A stretch of 64,000 nucleotides of DNA from Sphingomonas carotinifaciens (GCF_009789535.1 NZ_WSUT01000005.1:620001-684000); one strand, 5' to 3'; shown: positions 55,862 through 64,000, numbered from the stretch's first letter. The notes: a model not told the origin generated them from the letters alone. Translations and numbers: made by a program.

Positions 55862-56572
55862 ATGCGCCGCTTCGTTCCCGCTACCCTCATCCTGCTCGCC
55901 ATCCCGGCCATGGCCTGCTCGTCCGAGCGGGCGGCAGAGGGCGGCACCAGCCGCAGCTATCCGGTGACCGGCTTTACCGGCATCGATGTCCGCGGTGCCG
56001 ATTCGGTGGCGGTACAGGTCGGCCGCGGCTTTTCGATCCGTGCGGAGGGTCCCGCCAGCGAACTGGACATGCTGCGCATCGAACGCAGCGGCGATACGCT
56101 GCGCGTCGGACGCGAGAAGCGTGGCGGCAACTGGTCCTCGCGCGGCCGCGTGAAGGTGTTCGTGACGATGCCGCGGATCAGCGACGCCGGCGTATCGGGA
56201 TCGGGTTCGATGACGATCGACCGGGTCGAGGGTCCGAACTTCGACGCCAGTCTTGCCGGATCGGGGTCGCTGACCGTCGCGGCACTGCGGGTGGAGCGGA
56301 CCGACCTGAACATCGCAGGGTCGGGCAGCGTGCAGGCTGCGGGAACGGCGGGGGCACTGCGCGCCAGCATCGCAGGGTCGGGCAGCGTTGCCGCACCGGC
56401 GCTGCGGGCAAGATCGGCGGAGGTGTCGATCGCCGGATCGGGCAGCATCACCACACGGGTCGAGGGACCCGCCACCGTGTCGATCATGGGATCGGGCGAT
56501 GCCGATCTGGGCCCGGACGCCCGGTGCACGACATCGCGCATGGGGTCCGGACGCGCACGCTGCGGAGGATGA
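55862..56572 (+). CDS. DUF2807 head-GIN-domain exported protein, copy 1
   Basis: 236 residues with a signal peptide (FVPATLILLAIPAMACSSE). A lipobox-like Cys at residue 19 (AMAC) is not canonical. The body is a beta-helix of repeats: AGSGSLTVAALRVERTDL, AGSGSVQAAG, AGSGSVAAPALRARSA, AGSGSITTRV, the Gly-Ser-Gly-Ser steps of DUF2807 (GIN domain). These proteins are thought to sit in the envelope; the role is unknown. A GGAGG site and the palindrome precede it. The gene beside it is a related copy. Confidence 0.85.
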   Translation: MRRFVPATLILLAIPAMACSSERAAEGGTSRSYPVTGFTGIDVRGADSVAVQVGRGFSIRAEGPASELDMLRIERSGDTLRVGREKRGGNWSSRGRVKVFVTMPRISDAGVSGSGSMTIDRVEGPNFDASLAGSGSLTVAALRVERTDLNIAGSGSVQAAGTAGALRASIAGSGSVAAPALRARSAEVSIAGSGSITTRVEGPATVSIMGSGDADLGPDARCTTSRMGSGRARCGG

Positions 56573-56612
56573 TCGCTTGCCCCCCGGCGCTGGTCGGGGG
56601 AGGATCGCGGGC

Positions 56613-57320
56613 ATGACGATAGCCCGTACCCTGCTGCTCCCGTTGCTCCTCGGCCTGCCCGGCTGGGCGGGCGCGGCCGATCGCCAGATTCCGCTCGGCA
56701 GTTTCGATCGTATCCGGGTCGAGGGGGCGTACAAGGTGCAGGTCGTGACCGGGCGTTCGCCGCGCGCGGTGGTGTCGGGGGCGGCGGATGCACTGGAGGG
56801 CGTGGAAGTGCGGGTCGACGGGCGCACGCTGCTGGTGCGCAAGGCGCGCGATACGCTGGGTGCCGGCTGGGGTCCGCGGCGGGCGACGCCAGTGACGGTC
56901 ACGGTGTCGGCGCTGGCGGTGAGCGCGGTGAGTGCCATGGCGGGCAGCGTGGTGACGGTGACCGCCACCCGGGGCGACCGGGTGGACCTGTCGGTGGCGG
57001 GTGCGGGATCGATCGCGGTAGAACGGGCCGAGACCCCGCAACTGACTGCGACGCTGATCGGGCCCGGTGCGATCACCATCGGCGGACGGGCCGAACGGGC
57101 TAGGCTGACCACCAGCGGGACGGGCACGATTGATGCCGGGGCGCTGGACGCCGGCGACCTGACGATACGGCTGGACGGGGCGGGCGAGACGCGGGCGCGG
57201 GCACGCTACACGGCGATGATCGCCAATATGGGGCTGGGCACGGTGACGGTTGGCGGGCGGCCGAAATGCCGGGTGGGGGCGCCTGGCGGGGGCGCGGTGG
57301 TCTGCGGGGAGACCCGCTAG
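56613..57320 (+). CDS. DUF2807-related exported protein, copy 2
   Basis: 235 residues from MTIARTLLLPLLLGLPGWAGA, a signal peptide cleaved near residue 22. The strand repeats are present (FDRIRVEGAYKVQVVTG; SVAGAGSIAVERAETPQL; TTSGTGTIDAGALDAGDL), but looser than copy 1. A GGGGGAGG site precedes it. It is 40 bases after copy 1 and presumably in the same transcript. The two may cooperate. Confidence 0.8.
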   Translation: MTIARTLLLPLLLGLPGWAGAADRQIPLGSFDRIRVEGAYKVQVVTGRSPRAVVSGAADALEGVEVRVDGRTLLVRKARDTLGAGWGPRRATPVTVTVSALAVSAVSAMAGSVVTVTATRGDRVDLSVAGAGSIAVERAETPQLTATLIGPGAITIGGRAERARLTTSGTGTIDAGALDAGDLTIRLDGAGETRARARYTAMIANMGLGTVTVGGRPKCRVGAPGGGAVVCGETR

Positions 57321-57334
57321 GCGCCCCTGCCCCC

Positions 57335-57835
57335 TCAGCCTGCCGCGTCGGGATCGATCAGCGCGGTCAGGCGGCGGGCGGCGCGGCGGGCATAGGCGAG
57401 CGTGCAGCGCTTGCGGACATGGGCGGCGAGCGGATGGGTATGCGCCTCGCGGACGATCGCGGCGTCGTAGCGGTCGGCAACGATGATGCCGGTGCGCTCC
57501 GGCAGGAAGGCAGGACCATCGAGCGGCGACAGGTCGAACCCGGCCGGCATTGCCCAGAAGAAGCGGTCGCAATGATCGAGATAATCCGGCCACTTGCCGT
57601 CACCGAGCAGATCGGCGCGCGACACCTTGATCTCGACGATGACGATCCGCCCCTTGGCATCGATCGCCATCAGGTCGGCACGGCGCCCGCCCTCCAGCGG
57701 CACTTCGCCGATGGTGGTGAGATCGTGGCGGAGCAGCATCCGGGTCACGCCGCGCGCGACGTCGGCGGCGCAGAACGGCGAAGCGGGATCCTCGATGCAA
57801 CTGGCGGGCGGCACGTCCAACATGCCACCCGCCAT
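57335..57835 (-). CDS. mmcB: MmcB-family DNA repair protein
   Basis: 166 residues from MAGGMLDVPPASC. The start at 57835 is preferred to the ATG at 57853, because that ATG lies upstream of the LexA operator (57837-57851). The PD-(D/E)xK nuclease pattern is visible: GEVPLEGGRRADLMAID then IVIVEIKVSRADLLGDGKW and DYLDHCDRFFW. MmcB of Caulobacter is LexA-controlled and counters mitomycin damage. It is alone on its strand, next to the DUF2807 pair. Confidence 0.9.
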   Translation of the reverse strand: MAGGMLDVPPASCIEDPASPFCAADVARGVTRMLLRHDLTTIGEVPLEGGRRADLMAIDAKGRIVIVEIKVSRADLLGDGKWPDYLDHCDRFFWAMPAGFDLSPLDGPAFLPERTGIIVADRYDAAIVREAHTHPLAAHVRKRCTLAYARRAARRLTALIDPDAAG

Positions 57836-57836
57836 A

Positions 57837-57851
57837 GAACATTCACGGAAC
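57837..57851 (-). promoter_or_regulatory. LexA operator before mmcB
   Basis: On the minus strand it reads GTTCCGTGAATGTTC, a perfect GTTC-N7-GTTC. It ends one base before the preferred mmcB ATG (57835). This placement, right at the start codon, mirrors imuA. Confidence 0.88.
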
Positions 57852-57897
57852 ATGGCAAATACCCGGCGTGCATGCCGCCGGGATCGTCACCAGCCGA

Positions 57898-58551
57898 TCA
57901 GCGATAGAAGATGTGGTTGCCGATCGAGGCGATGCGCGTCAGGCGCGCGGCCGGGCGGCGATCGGGGGTGTTGAAATACAGCGCCTTGCCGACTTCGCTG
58001 TCCCAGGCCTCTGCCAGCGCGACCTTGGCGACGGCGACGGCGGTGCGATAGGCGGTGCGGCTTTCGTTGATGTCGGGGATTTCGCCGCCGCGCACGAAGC
58101 CGAACTGGCCCCGCTGCTTGATGACGTCGCACAGTTCGGAGGGGAACTGGCCCGAGCGGGCGCGATTAAGGACCACCTGCGCCACGGCAAGCTGGCCGGA
58201 CAGGGGTTCGCCCTTGGATTCGAAGTAGATGGCGCCGGCGAGGCAGCGAAGCGCCTCATCATCGTCGCTCGCGGTCTGGGCGGCGACGGCTTCGGCCAGC
58301 GTATCGTAATCGTCCGCCTCGGCATCCGAGAGATCGGGGGTCGCGGCCTGCACCGCCGTGGCGGTCTGCGGAACCGGAATCAAATTCGAGACGTTGATGG
58401 AAAAGGAAGCGGGAGTGAGCATCCCGATACCGGTCGCCGCGATCCCATTGGCATGGGTGGGTCGGGCCTGACCGGGTGTGCTGGTGCCGAGCAGACCGGC
58501 GACAGCGAGAGTCATAGTCGCGAACGCCGCGACCCGCTTGAAAACAGTCAT
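57898..58551 (-). CDS. SleB/CwlJ-like cell wall hydrolase
   Basis: 217 residues with signal (VFKRVAAFATMTLAVAGLLG). The Hydrolase_2 domain in the C-terminal 120 residues: LRCLAGAIYFESKGEPLSGQ with the catalytic Glu, LAVAQVVLNRARSGQFP, FGFVRGG and IGNHIFYR. In spore-formers SleB hydrolyses cortex peptidoglycan; in Gram-negatives it is likely a cell-wall lytic transglycosylase. Alone on the strand. Confidence 0.9.
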   Translation of the reverse strand: MTVFKRVAAFATMTLAVAGLLGTSTPGQARPTHANGIAATGIGMLTPASFSINVSNLIPVPQTATAVQAATPDLSDAEADDYDTLAEAVAAQTASDDDEALRCLAGAIYFESKGEPLSGQLAVAQVVLNRARSGQFPSELCDVIKQRGQFGFVRGGEIPDINESRTAYRTAVAVAKVALAEAWDSEVGKALYFNTPDRRPAARLTRIASIGNHIFYR

Positions 58552-58704
58552 TCACCAAAACGGACATGCGGTTGGATCACGGACCCGAGCGGCCAAGGCG
58601 CTCGTCCGGGCTTCCCCCCGACTGCGTAACCGATCCGGATCGCACCCGAATGCAGCACAACGCGTGTTTGCGATGACGCCTCGTGGCCGGAACGGTCCGT
58701 TCCG

Positions 58705-59031
58705 TCAACCTTGCCCGAGCGTTTCAGCGATGAATCGTTCCGGCTCCGGGACGTTCAGTTCGACGATCCAAAGGTCCGGATCCTGCGCGCGGCGGCGCTG
58801 CGCGTAATTTCTGCTATCGTTTGCAGGCGTTACGTCGACCAACGTCGCGCGACCGTCGAAATCGAGCCGACGCTCCAGAAAACGCTCCTCCCCGCCGCGA
58901 TCGAGCGCAATCACCAGCAATCCGCCGGCGTCGTGATCGCCGCGCGCCATCACCAGGCCCATGCCCCCGCCGTCATTGGTCCGGCGGAGCAGCGCATCGA
59001 CCAGCAGGCGGGTGGGAAGTCGCGCGGTCAT
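58705..59031 (-). CDS. DUF1491 small protein
   Basis: 108 residues: MTARLPTRLLVDALLRRTND, GGGMGLVMARGDHDAGGLLV, IVELNVPEPERFIAETL. Its start overlaps the preceding thioesterase's stop by four bases (ATGA). DUF1491 occurs in alphaproteobacteria; function unknown. Confidence 0.88.
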   Translation of the reverse strand: MTARLPTRLLVDALLRRTNDGGGMGLVMARGDHDAGGLLVIALDRGGEERFLERRLDFDGRATLVDVTPANDSRNYAQRRRAQDPDLWIVELNVPEPERFIAETLGQG

Positions 59032-59483
59032 GCCGTGCGATAGCCCGGCAGCGCCGCCAGGGCGATCTGCGAGCGCATGAAGGTGCCGGTGCCGCGGGCC
59101 ACCTCCTCACCGCTGGCATCGACCAGCCGGGCGTCGGCCACGAACACGCGGCGCTGGCCACTGATCCAGCGCCCTTCCGCCGTGACCGGCCCGGCCTTGA
59201 GCGGGCGGGTGAGCAGCAGGTTGAACTGCGTGGTCAGCAGGAAACGATCGGTGACCAGGCTGTTGGCGGCATAGAAGGCCGCATCGTCCAGCATCTTGAA
59301 ATAGCTGGTGCCATGCGCCGCACCCGCCGCGTGATAATGCCGTTCGTCCACCAGGAAGCGGATGCGGGCGAGGCCGGGGCCGGGCACCTCCAGCGTCGAT
59401 TCGAACAGCCGGTTGATCGGGGCATGGGCGTAAAGCGATTCCAGCGCGCGGAAATGCGCCGCTTCGCCCTCAGGCGGCGTCAC
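59028..59483 (-). CDS. PaaI-like hotdog-fold thioesterase
   Basis: 151 residues: FRALESLYAHAPINRLFEST, LDDAAFYAANSLVTDRFLLT (the hotdog helix and catalytic region), TTQFNLLLTRPLKAGPVTAEG. A hotdog thioesterase of the PaaI/YdiI type acting on acyl-CoA. The start lies within the ptsN end (14-base overlap). Substrate unknown. Confidence 0.85.
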   Translation of the reverse strand: MTPPEGEAAHFRALESLYAHAPINRLFESTLEVPGPGLARIRFLVDERHYHAAGAAHGTSYFKMLDDAAFYAANSLVTDRFLLTTQFNLLLTRPLKAGPVTAEGRWISGQRRVFVADARLVDASGEEVARGTGTFMRSQIALAALPGYRTA

Positions 59484-59937
59484 GCGCCTCGTCCTGCGTC
59501 AGGAGCGCCCAGAGCGCATCGGGCGAGCCGGCACCGCGCAGCTTGGCGAGGAACGCGCGGTCGCGCATGCGCCGCGACACGCGGGCCAAAGCCTTCAGAT
59601 GGTCCGATCCCGCCCCCACCGGCGAAAACAGCGCAAAGATGAGGTCGACGGGGACATCGTCCACCGCCTGGAACTCGATCGGTTGCGCCAGGCGTGCGAA
59701 CACCGCGACGATCTGCGGCAATCCTTCCAGCTTGCCATGCGGAATGGCGACGCCGCCGCCAAACCCGGTCGATCCCAGCTTCTCGCGCTCCGCCAGCTTC
59801 TCGGCGACGACGCGCGGATCGAGCCCTGTCTGAAGGGCGGCGACGGATGCCAGTTGCTGGAAAAGACTTTTCTTGTTGGCGGCCGTGACGCCGGTCAGAA
59901 CGGCATCATGGCGCAGCATATCGCTGAAATCGGTCAT
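59470..59937 (-). CDS. ptsN: PTS IIA-like nitrogen regulatory protein PtsN
   Basis: 155 residues from MTDFSDMLRHDAVLTGVTAA. The phosphorylated His is in GGGVAIPHGKLEGL, and the fold shows in DDVPVDLIFALFSPVGAG and HLKALARVSRRMRD. It belongs to the PTS-Ntr chain that tunes nitrogen and potassium balance. It follows hpf on the same strand, the usual rpoN-hpf-ptsN neighbourhood, though rpoN is not here. Confidence 0.94.
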   Translation of the reverse strand: MTDFSDMLRHDAVLTGVTAANKKSLFQQLASVAALQTGLDPRVVAEKLAEREKLGSTGFGGGVAIPHGKLEGLPQIVAVFARLAQPIEFQAVDDVPVDLIFALFSPVGAGSDHLKALARVSRRMRDRAFLAKLRGAGSPDALWALLTQDEARDAA

Positions 59938-60004
59938 GGTCACTTCTCGGGTGCGCGCCCCCGCGCGAGACGCGCCATAGCGACCGGCGGGGGCTTGCGA
60001 TAGA

Positions 60005-60586
60005 TCAAGCCGCGCGGCTTGGCTCCACCCACCCGATCGTGCCGTCCCCACGGCGATAGACCATGTTGTAGGCGCCAGTGCCCGAATTCTTGAACAAAAG
60101 CGCCGCGGTATCGCGCAGATCGAGCATCATGACCGCATCCGAGACCGATGCGTCGGGAATGTCGACACGGGTTTCGGCGACGATCAGGGGTGCATCGCCC
60201 GCTTCCTGATCGTCATCGATCGTCTCGGCGAACAGCGTATAGCCGGCGTCGTAGCCGATCGATTCGGCGATCTCGATCGCTTCGCTGGCGTTGCGATCCT
60301 TCAGGCGGCGGGCATAGCGACGAAGCTGCTTTTCGATGCGGGTCGCCGCGCCGTCGAACGCGAGATGGGCATCCTGCGCGTCATGGCGCCCTTTCAGCAC
60401 CAGCCCGCGGGTGACGTGCATCACGATGTCGCATTTGAAGCCGTTGTGCGGCCCCTTGCCGAAGGTCACTTCGGACGAGATGGTGCGGGCGAAATGCTTC
60501 TCGGCGATACCCTGAAGACGGTCGGTGACATGGGTCCCAAGGGCATCGCCCGTTTCGACCTGATGACCAGAAATCCGGATATCCAT
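60005..60586 (-). CDS. hpf: Long-form ribosome hibernation promoting factor
   Basis: 193 residues from MDIRISGHQVETGDALG; GGAGAAG five bases upstream supports it over TTG at 60598. N-terminal S30AE domain (residues 1-100) and a C-terminal domain (VSDAVMMLDLRDTAALLFKN) that dimerises ribosomes into 100S. It protects idle ribosomes in stationary phase. It is upstream of ptsN. Confidence 0.93.
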   Translation of the reverse strand: MDIRISGHQVETGDALGTHVTDRLQGIAEKHFARTISSEVTFGKGPHNGFKCDIVMHVTRGLVLKGRHDAQDAHLAFDGAATRIEKQLRRYARRLKDRNASEAIEIAESIGYDAGYTLFAETIDDDQEAGDAPLIVAETRVDIPDASVSDAVMMLDLRDTAALLFKNSGTGAYNMVYRRGDGTIGWVEPSRAA

Positions 60587-60643
60587 CGTCTTCTCCAATA
60601 AATAAGTCGGACGGTCCTTTTGGCCTGTCCCTTCAGTTCGGCG

Positions 60644-61339
60644 TCATCCGGACGCCCCGGCCCCCCAGATCGGATCAGTGATCTTCGCAAGAAACGCCGT
60701 GTGGGCGGCAAGTTCTCCCTCCGGCACGGTAAAAACGCGCGGCGGGCGCACCTTTGCCACGGTGCGCACCGCGACGGGCGCTGCGGCCGCCTCCACCGTC
60801 TCGACCCCAAGGCCCAGACCGATCTGGCGACCGCCCATCAACTCGACATAGACCTGGGCGAGCAGTTGGGCGTCGAGCAGCGCGCCGTGCAGCACGCGGT
60901 GCGAGCGATCGATGCCGAAGCGCGAGCAGAGCGCGTCCAGGGTATGCTTGGCACCGGGATGCCGCTGGCGCGCGATGGCAAGCGTATCGACCATGCGGGT
61001 GCGCATGCACACCGGCGGAAAGCCGCACGCCTGCAACTCGCCGTTGATGAAGCCGAAGTCGAAGGTCGCGTTGTGCGCGATCAGCGGCGCATCGCCGATA
61101 AAGTCGAGCAGATCGGCCACGCCGGCGGCGAACACCGGCTTGTCCCTCAGGAACGCGTCGGACAGGCCATGGATCGCCTGTGCCTCGGGCGGCATGGGGC
61201 GTTCGGGATTGAAATAGGCGTGAAAGGTGCGACCGGTTTCGACCCGGTTGACCATCTCGACACAGCCGATCTCGACCAGCCGGTCCCCTTCGGAAAATTT
61301 GAAGCCGGTAGTCTCGGTATCGAACACGATCTCGCGCAT
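60644..61339 (-). CDS. dnaQ: DNA polymerase III epsilon (proofreading) subunit
   Basis: 231 residues: ExoI FDTETTGF (Asp7, Glu9), ExoII LIAHNATFDFGF, ExoIII HGALLDAQLLAQVY. It is the 3'-5' exonuclease of the replicase. It is followed at 61347 by coaE in the same direction upstream. The C-terminal tail that binds alpha is short and Pro-rich. Confidence 0.96.
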   Translation of the reverse strand: MREIVFDTETTGFKFSEGDRLVEIGCVEMVNRVETGRTFHAYFNPERPMPPEAQAIHGLSDAFLRDKPVFAAGVADLLDFIGDAPLIAHNATFDFGFINGELQACGFPPVCMRTRMVDTLAIARQRHPGAKHTLDALCSRFGIDRSHRVLHGALLDAQLLAQVYVELMGGRQIGLGLGVETVEAAAAPVAVRTVAKVRPPRVFTVPEGELAAHTAFLAKITDPIWGAGASG

Positions 61340-61346
61340 GAACAGA

Positions 61347-61940
61347 CTATCGGCCTTCGCTGCTGCGTACGCAAGCGATCACCCGCTGCACCGCGGCGCG
61401 GGTTTCGGCGAGCGGCACATCGGTTGCGATGATATGATCGGCCCGCGCTCGCTTCTCGGCATCGGGCATCTGGCGGGCCAGGATCGCGTCCAGCTTGGCC
61501 GCGGTCATGCCGGGACGCGCCAGCACGCGGGCGCGTTGAACGTCCGGGGCTGCGGAGACGACGACGACGGCATCGACGGCACGGTCACCACCGGTTTCGA
61601 ACAACAACGGCACGTCGAGCAGGACGATCGGCACATCGGCATGGGCGGCGATGAAGGCGGCGCGTTCCTCGGCGACGGCGGGGTGGACGATCGCCTCCAG
61701 CCGGCGGATCGCGTGGCGGTCGCCCAGCACCGCGGCGGACAAGGCCGGGCGGTCCACCCCCCCTGCCCCGGTGGTGCCGGGAAACGCCGCCTCGATCGCG
61801 GCAACGACGCGGCCGCCGGGGCCTTGCAGATGATGAACGGCGGCATCGGCGTCGAACACCGGCACGCCTTCCTCTGCAAACATCGCCGCCACCGTCGACT
61901 TGCCCATGCCGATCGAGCCGGTCAGGCCGAGCAGGATCAT
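61347..61940 (-). CDS. coaE: Dephospho-CoA kinase
   Basis: 197 residues: Walker [43 protein letters not shown]. It performs the last step of coenzyme A synthesis. The start overlaps the aroE stop by four bases (ATGA). The gene order aroE-coaE-dnaQ is usual in alphaproteobacteria. Confidence 0.96.
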   Translation of the reverse strand: MILLGLTGSIGMGKSTVAAMFAEEGVPVFDADAAVHHLQGPGGRVVAAIEAAFPGTTGAGGVDRPALSAAVLGDRHAIRRLEAIVHPAVAEERAAFIAAHADVPIVLLDVPLLFETGGDRAVDAVVVVSAAPDVQRARVLARPGMTAAKLDAILARQMPDAEKRARADHIIATDVPLAETRAAVQRVIACVRSSEGR

Positions 61941-62749
61941 GCCGTCAGCCGGTCGCGCAGCTCGTCGTCCCGGTCGCGCGGCGGTGCGGCGCCGAAGAAC
62001 AGCTCGAACGCGACCGCCGCCTGGCCGACCAGCATCTCCAGCCCGTCGACCGTGTCGAGATTTCGCGCGCGCGCCGCGGCGAGCAGATCGGTTTCGAGCG
62101 GCGCATAGACGATGTCGTACACCACCGCGTCGTCGGGCAATGCCGTGAGGTCGAGGGCCAGCGGCGGCTGGCCAGTCATGCCGAGGCTGGTTGCGTTGAC
62201 CACCAGGGCCGAGGGCGGTGCTGCGGGTTGCAGTGGCAGCGCCTGTCCCTTCAAACCGAAGGAGGAGAGCAAAGCCGCTCCCTTCAACACGTTGCGGTTC
62301 ATCAGCGTGACCGGGCCGACATCCATCCGGGCCAGCGCGAACAGGATCGCGCGGGCGGCGCCCCCTGCCCCGATCACCGTGACGGGCTTGCCCGCCAGAT
62401 CGAGGTCGGCGATCGGTGCATAGAAGCCGGCAGCGTCGGTGTTGGTGCCGGTGAGCGCGCCATTCTCGGCCCGGACGATCGTGTTGACCGCGCCGATCGA
62501 GCCCCGGACATCGCCCGGGTCCTCGACCAGATCGAGTGCGGCCACCTTGTGCGGCACGGTGACGTTGCAACCACGCCATGCCGGATCGTTCCGCCGGCTC
62601 TCGATATAGGCGGGCAGCGCGTCAGGCGTGACATGCGTCGCGCGGTACTCGGCATCGATGCCGAGCGCATCCAGCCAGAAGCCGTGGATCAACGGCGATT
62701 TGGAATGGGCGATCGGGTCGCCGATCACTTCGGCATAGGGCTTGGTCAT
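61937..62749 (-). CDS. aroE: Shikimate 5-dehydrogenase
   Basis: 270 residues: [18 protein letters not shown] (shikimate site), [14 protein letters not shown] with the catalytic Lys, [11 protein letters not shown](P) site [15 protein letters not shown]. It reduces 3-dehydroshikimate to shikimate in aromatic amino acid synthesis. The start is fixed by the family N terminus. Confidence 0.96.
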   Translation of the reverse strand: MTKPYAEVIGDPIAHSKSPLIHGFWLDALGIDAEYRATHVTPDALPAYIESRRNDPAWRGCNVTVPHKVAALDLVEDPGDVRGSIGAVNTIVRAENGALTGTNTDAAGFYAPIADLDLAGKPVTVIGAGGAARAILFALARMDVGPVTLMNRNVLKGAALLSSFGLKGQALPLQPAAPPSALVVNATSLGMTGQPPLALDLTALPDDAVVYDIVYAPLETDLLAAARARNLDTVDGLEMLVGQAAVAFELFFGAAPPRDRDDELRDRLTA

Positions 62750-63110
62750 GGGCCTGTCTTACGATCCTTCGCTGCCGGGAAGAAGGGTTCGGTTCGCGCA
62801 GAGGACGACGCCCTGCCGCGCAGCGGCATCATAGTCTCAGAGAAGCACGCGCCTCATCCCATCTCTGTGTGAAAACCTTTCTTCGCGTCTTCGCGGCTTT
62901 GCGTGAATCAAAGCCGGGTTTGGACATCTCCGAGCGAAAGTTGGTTCACGCGAAGACGCGAAGACGCGAAGAGAAAAGAAGATTGATTCACGCGGAGACG
63001 CGGAGGCGCGGAGAGTTTGTGCGGGGATATGGCGGTCGTTTCTCGCAACCGAAGGGGATAGCTGCCGCTTCGCGGCGATGTCACTCTCTGCGCCGCTGCG
63101 CGCGGAAATC
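62750..63110. repeat. 361-bp gap between aroE and maf holding TTCACGCG repeat units
   Basis: At 62876-62910 a unit lies inverted (CTTCGCGTCTTCGCGGC to GCGTGAATC), and at about 62945-62975 and 62985-63015 two direct units read TTCACGCGAAGACGCGAAG and TTCACGCGGAGACGCGGAG. The inverted copy can pair with either direct copy into a long hairpin. This family of intergenic repeats is common in sphingomonad genomes. The translated peptide (HAKTRRRE, HAETRRRGE) is a frequent false annotation. I see no gene in the gap. Confidence 0.7.
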
Positions 63111-63698
63111 TCAGGCGGGGAGCACGCCGCGGGTGCGTAGATAGCCGACCACGGCGAGGAGCGGCAGGCCGAGGATGGTGAAGTGGCTGCCCTCGATCCG
63201 GGAGAAGAGCTGCACGCCCGGCCCCTCGATCCGGTAGCAGCCGACGCAGCCGCCGATCGCGGGCCATTCCCGATCCAGATACGCCTCGATGAAGGCGGGC
63301 GAGAGCGGGCGGACATGCATGCGTGCGCGCTCGACATGGCGCCAGACGGGGGCGCCGTGTTCGGCAATGACCGCGGCGCTCCACAATTCATGGACTTGGC
63401 CGGACATGCGGGCGAGATGCTCGGCCGCTTCCTCGCGACTGGTCGGCTTGTCGAGCAGGGTACCGTCGTGAAGCGCGACCACCGAGTCCGAGCCGAGGGT
63501 GAGGACGGGGCCGGCGCGCTGCGACACCTTGATCGCCTTCAACTCTGCGAGTGCGTCGGCCAAGTCGCGCGGGGAGAGGCCGGCAAGCGCCGCCTTGGCC
63601 GCATCCTCGTCGACGCGGGCGGGCAGTGCCTCGAACGCGATGCCGGCGGCCTCCAGCATGGCGCGGCGCGAGGCGCTTTGCGAGGCGAGGATGATCAT
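63111..63698 (-). CDS. maf: Maf-family nucleotide pyrophosphatase
   Basis: 195 residues from MIILASQSASRRAMLEAAG. Typical motifs: LASQSASRR, TLGSDSVVALHDGTLLDKPT, EAYLDREWPAIGG and GCYRIEGPG. It hydrolyses noncanonical or m7G nucleotides (Maf YceF group). Its ATG overlaps the stop of the next gene upstream. Confidence 0.93.
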   Translation of the reverse strand: MIILASQSASRRAMLEAAGIAFEALPARVDEDAAKAALAGLSPRDLADALAELKAIKVSQRAGPVLTLGSDSVVALHDGTLLDKPTSREEAAEHLARMSGQVHELWSAAVIAEHGAPVWRHVERARMHVRPLSPAFIEAYLDREWPAIGGCVGCYRIEGPGVQLFSRIEGSHFTILGLPLLAVVGYLRTRGVLPA

Positions 63699-64000
63699 GC
63701 CGGTATCTCCGGGGCGGGGCGGCGCTGGTTGACGAGCGAGATGATCGCCGCGGCGGTTTCCTCGATCGAGCGGCGGGTGACGTCGATCACCGGCCAACCA
63801 TTGTCGGCGAACATACGCCTGGCGAACGCGATCTCGCGGTTGACCGCCTCCTGCTCGACATAATCGGTGTCGGGCGCCTGATTTAGCGACAACAGGCGGT
63901 TGCGCCGGATCGCGATCAGCCGGTCGGCGCTGGTAGTCAGGCCGACGACGAGCGGGTGGCGCAGCGAGAAGAGGGCTGCCGGCGGCGGGCTTTCGACCAC
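63695..64000 (-). CDS. PPSR-type pyruvate, water dikinase regulatory protein, C-terminal part
   Basis: 102 codons including stop, cut by the right edge, so the start is missing. VVGLTTSADRLIAIRRNRLL, ARRMFADNGWPVIDVTRRSIEETA and AAAIISLVNQR are C-terminal motifs of the PPSR family (DUF299), which phosphorylates and dephosphorylates PEP synthase or PPDK by ADP and phosphate. It lies upstream of maf on the minus strand. Confidence 0.88.
   Translation of the reverse strand: MVESPPPAALFSLRHPLVVGLTTSADRLIAIRRNRLLSLNQAPDTDYVEQEAVNREIAFARRMFADNGWPVIDVTRRSIEETAAAIISLVNQRRPAPEIPA

Noticed and set aside
62837..63391. Open frame containing HAKPRRREE-like peptide
   Set aside because: It arises from the intergenic repeat and antisense maf; known kind of false gene.

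Overview
The window looks like a high-GC alphaproteobacterial chromosome, most probably a sphingomonad. The signs are the order mnmE-mnmG-rsmG-parA-parB facing leuS-lptE-holA, an imuA-imuB-dnaE2 mutagenesis cassette under a GAAC-N7-GAAC LexA operator, a large 180-kDa-type NAD-glutamate dehydrogenase, DUF3576, DUF6489, DUF1491 and MmcB proteins, and many ATGA/GTGA stop-start overlaps. I see no insertion sequence, prophage, CRISPR array or rRNA. The parS sites and the PPSR-maf-aroE-coaE-dnaQ block suggest the region lies near the replication origin, although dnaA and oriC themselves are not here.

Layout. 1-6.2 kb: 3' end of hemD, a membrane/coiled-coil protein, a DUF72 protein, a large subtilisin-like autotransporter and tRNA-Thr(CGT). 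6.3-13.5 kb: a PAS protein, the giant NAD-glutamate dehydrogenase, an unknown membrane protein and tRNA-Gly(GCC). 13.6-19.1 kb: the SOS mutagenesis cassette imuA-imuB-dnaE2. 19.2-22.1 kb: CnoX-like thioredoxin/TPR protein, Lon-N domain protein, Trm112-like protein, and a UbiH-family monooxygenase on the other strand. 22.2-28.9 kb: ftsK, an OprB porin, lolA, xth and ribA. 28.9-32.3 kb: a small-gene cluster with HAD phosphatase, YggS, a ThiE/TenI-like protein and an outer-membrane beta-barrel protein.

32.5-42.8 kb: the leuS-lptE-holA operon converges on the mnmE-mnmG-rsmG-parA-parB operon, which carries two parS sites (one inside rsmG, one between mnmE and mnmG). 42.9-49.5 kb: dienelactone hydrolase, a glycosyltransferase plus outer-membrane pair resembling NfrB/NfrA, a TauE/SafE permease with a TIGR02186 partner, and a HerA-like ATPase. 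49.5-55.8 kb: a small exported protein, an M23 peptidase, and the block SUV3-like helicase / S4 protein / ferredoxin / CarD. 55.8-57.3 kb: two DUF2807 adhesin-like proteins behind a perfect 24-bp palindrome. 57.3-64 kb, all minus strand: MmcB (second LexA operator), a SleB hydrolase, DUF1491, a thioesterase, ptsN, hpf, dnaQ, coaE, aroE, a repeat-filled gap, maf and the C-terminal part of a PPSR regulatory protein.

How the genes work together: replication and segregation (holA, dnaQ, parABS, ftsK), DNA repair and SOS mutagenesis (imuA, imuB, dnaE2, mmcB, xth), translation and tRNA modification (leuS, mnmE, mnmG, rsmG, hpf), and envelope assembly (lolA, lptE, OprB, M23, SleB). Most is conserved core genome. 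The least explained parts are the palindrome-controlled DUF2807 pair, the NfrB/NfrA-like pair, the TauE/TIGR02186 pair with its HerA-like neighbour, and the intergenic repeats.
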